Part shown: one piece after another, positions 61,894 through 64,000 of the stretch
Position numbering within the stretch: the stretch's first letter is position 1
Layout: each line of letters opens with the position of its first letter
Notes under the pieces: generated by a model
What the model was told of the DNA's origin: nothing
What the model saw: the letters and a program-made list of their open reading frames with translations, nothing else
Database searches by the model: none
Assembly (NCBI GenBank): GCA_025093985.1
Contig: JACAAK010000002.1
Span: forward strand, 186,001 to 250,000
Source: Calvatia gigantea
Taxonomy: Eukaryota; Basidiomycota; Agaricomycetes; Agaricales; Lycoperdaceae
Length of the DNA stretch: 64,000 bases
Direction of reading: 5' to 3'
Position numbers and translations under genes: made by a program

Positions 61894-63177
61894 AAAGTGA
61901 TGATAATCGAGCCGAAGAGTTCCATAATGCAAAGAGTTGAAAGGACGAGAGGCGACATCATCAGACTTAAAACGTTACTGGAAAGTTGGAGGGACGTACT
62001 GACGGTGGTATTAGCGAGTGCAGTGAGCTTCAAGTTAAATCAATCTTTAAATCCCCCCGAAGGAAAAGATAACAGAAGCGCACCTGTTCTGTTGTTGTTG
62101 CAACCATGTCCACCTGAAACCCACGATACGGAAGGGAGGAATAGATGGGTAGAGTTGATCTGTTAATGAGCTGAACGCATTACGCGTTCAGAAGGACGTG
62201 CATCATATTTGTCCTTGTTGTCCAACCACATCACAACCACCCTCCTTTGGCCTCCCTGTTTAAAGTTCGAGATTATAATTCTAAAATAACTCCGAACAGC
62301 GAATGGGATTGTTTTGGATCTCAAAAGAGGCTCCCTTCTGAACCTCAATAAGAGTTCGACATTCAATTTAGAAGCGACCACTTTGCTGAGTTTCCTCCCT
62401 TCCTAAGTACGTAGTCCCAAACGGTTGACGCTGTTCTAAACCCTGTTTCCGGGCTTCGCCATCAAATTTTCATTCGGGCGTTTTATCTTCTTGACATTGT
62501 TCTGAACAGACTCCGGAGCTCTGACCTCTGCAGGTGTCATCCAAACAATAAATGCACGATACCAAGTAAGTTAACTTATCAGATCTCCTCACTGGCTGTG
62601 TTCACTTCCGAAAGATATGAGAGGCTCGCCAATTTGGGGCGTGAACAAACAAGAGATTTATATCATGGCACCAATGGTCTAGAATTCCATCTTTGGTTCA
62701 TTCCAAGGACCGTGCAGTCCTGCAACTTTAATAGCTGAATCCTCAACGATCGATCTATTACTCGAGTAGGGATCTGGCAATGGACTACCTCATAGATAGA
62801 CAGGCGGCAAAGTTGTGGTCTTATGGATCACTCGGGTGGGTCGGCCTCTCGTCAGTCCACAACGCATGGTGATTGGTCCAATATAGGAGGATGCCCTCGA
62901 CCATCCCTCCAATAGATACTCGCCATTCGGGTTCGGTGACAGTCTGAAACACTAGCGTCTCCGTACACGCCCATACAGCAACCCAAGTTAGGTAAATCTA
63001 AATATACCGCACTGGATCGAGGATCGGTTAGGGCAGCGGTCAGGTTCCCTGATGAGCTCCTACGCAAGAGCAAAACCCGCATAGACCCCCCTCAAACATC
63101 AATTGGTTGATTCTGAGACATTAAGGTTATAGATGATATGCAGATCTCTCAACCATATGTGTACTAACCCAAAAAAA
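61894..63177. other. Upstream flank of RPN8, no supported gene
   Basis: Contains the RPN8 promoter. Reading frames are short on both strands. Confidence 0.4.
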
Positions 63178-63600
63178 TTTAGGGTGTATGGTCATAAACG
63201 AATTAGAATGATGCCCTTGGATCAAATCGTTCCCGGTGTTCCCACGTACGGTCACTCTTTCAGAGTCGGAGTCGGGAGGGGTGATGCCTTTCTGAATGAC
63301 GTGCAGACGTTGGTACCGCGCCCGAAATGCGACCCGGAATTCGACGCTGATGATAAACCGACTGGTGGTGCTTGGGATGATGCCACGGGTGTCGATGAGT
63401 GTGGTGCTGCTCAAGCGTAACACCAGTTTCTGGGGCCTCATTGAGCGGGGGGTATTTGAACAAGAACGGCTCTTTCAAGTAGGGTATCCCTCATGTATTC
63501 GATTCTTGTGGTCAGACTGTAAGGAAAGGGTTCTCCCACGACCACGGCGATAGGCGTGGTTTTCTGACCTACAAAACAAGCAGTGGCAGACTCATGTCAA
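63178..63600 (+). pseudogene. GH18 chitinase fragment
   Basis: LDQIVPGVPTYGHSFRVGVG and later GGAWDDATGVDECG, then (one frame over) FWGLIERG, GYLNKNGSFK and VFDSCGQT match the part of fungal GH18 chitinases after the catalytic strand (pattern GVPxYGHSF ... P.G..WDD..G.D.CG ... FWGLIE.G). The catalytic DxxDxDxE motif should lie upstream and I do not see it. The C-terminal W-containing strand is also absent. The frame is broken at least twice. This looks like a truncated or heavily degraded chitinase copy, possibly extending beyond the window. Confidence 0.5.
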
Positions 63601-64000
63601 CGAGTTTCCATTACCGTGGGACGGTGGGCGGAACAGCGAAAGGGCTGATGTAGAAAAGTGAAGGCTTCGAGGTGAAGTAAAAGAAAAGGCGCTATCATAA
63701 AAATTGCGAGCGGGCAGTTCATAGCACCTAGTAAATGCACCACCTATATGTTGGCTATCCGAAGGTCCAATCGTCTTGACTCCCCCCATAGCCCGAACCA
63801 TTATCACACTTTAACCAAGGCATCCACTGTCTAGTGCAGTACTTTCCTCCACAACCGGTGTACAACGATATTTTTTCAAAGACCCCCGCACCTCCGCTCA
63901 AGCTCATCGACGGCTCCGCATTGTCTGCGATTCTATCAATCTAACACTCAAGCTAGCGAGCCGCTCATTTTAGTAACGAAGGTACAACAGCTTGTTATAA
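63601..64000. other. Right edge, no supported gene
   Basis: No motif recognised. A remnant of the chitinase C-terminus is possible but not supported. Confidence 0.3.

Overview
The window looks like nuclear DNA of a filamentous basidiomycete, most likely an agaricomycete. Genes are split by many short GT-AG introns, mostly 48-58 nt. Fungal housekeeping genes (COG6, RPN8, a mitochondrial COX subunit, a GIS2/CNBP zinc-knuckle protein) sit among families typical of mushroom genomes: BTB/POZ, F-box, a SWIM-RING protein, a bHLH factor with low-complexity tails, an uncharacterised multi-pass membrane family, and a membrane-anchored GH5 exo-1,3-beta-glucanase. I see no tRNA, rRNA, CRISPR or bacterial-type operon.

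Layout. 0.3-5.7 kb: a small unknown gene (+), a BTB protein (-) and a SWIM/RING protein (-). 5.7-12.3 kb: mostly gene-free. 12.3-14.1 kb: a bHLH transcription factor (-) with a duplicated dyad motif upstream. 14.3-23.1 kb: a second gene-poor tract. 23.1-25.6 kb: a fused MurQ-type etherase plus N-acetylglucosamine-kinase-like protein (+). 26.7-28.3 kb: an F-box protein (-). 29.3-31.9 kb: a GH5 glucanase (+). 32.5-34.2 kb: an unknown membrane protein (-). 34.9-37.8 kb: COG6 (+).

37.8-57.8 kb is an accessory island. It holds four RPA1-like genes (N-terminal OB fold, DBD-A and DBD-B, no DBD-C seen) in two subfamilies: two tandem copies on + and two on -. Each minus-strand copy is followed by an MFS transporter of the monocarboxylate-permease type. 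The blocks [RPA1-like + MFS] at about 42.2-48.9 and 50.0-56.05 kb are a direct segmental duplication. Copy A carries a 1.0-kb element with 140-bp terminal inverted repeats, a 7-8 bp target duplication and a captured RecQ-like helicase fragment; copy B preserves the empty site. 57.8-61.9 kb returns to housekeeping genes, all on the minus strand: a COX IV-family subunit, GIS2/CNBP and RPN8. A broken GH18 chitinase piece lies at the right end.

A signal runs through the whole window. Nearly every conserved gene, including single-copy essential ones, is interrupted by single extra nucleotides. Every shift I could resolve is an insertion of one base, never a deletion. The simplest reading is residual insertion errors of a long-read assembly. 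Gene ends and introns below were placed by hand from reading frame, splice signals and remembered family consensus, so exact boundaries are provisional.
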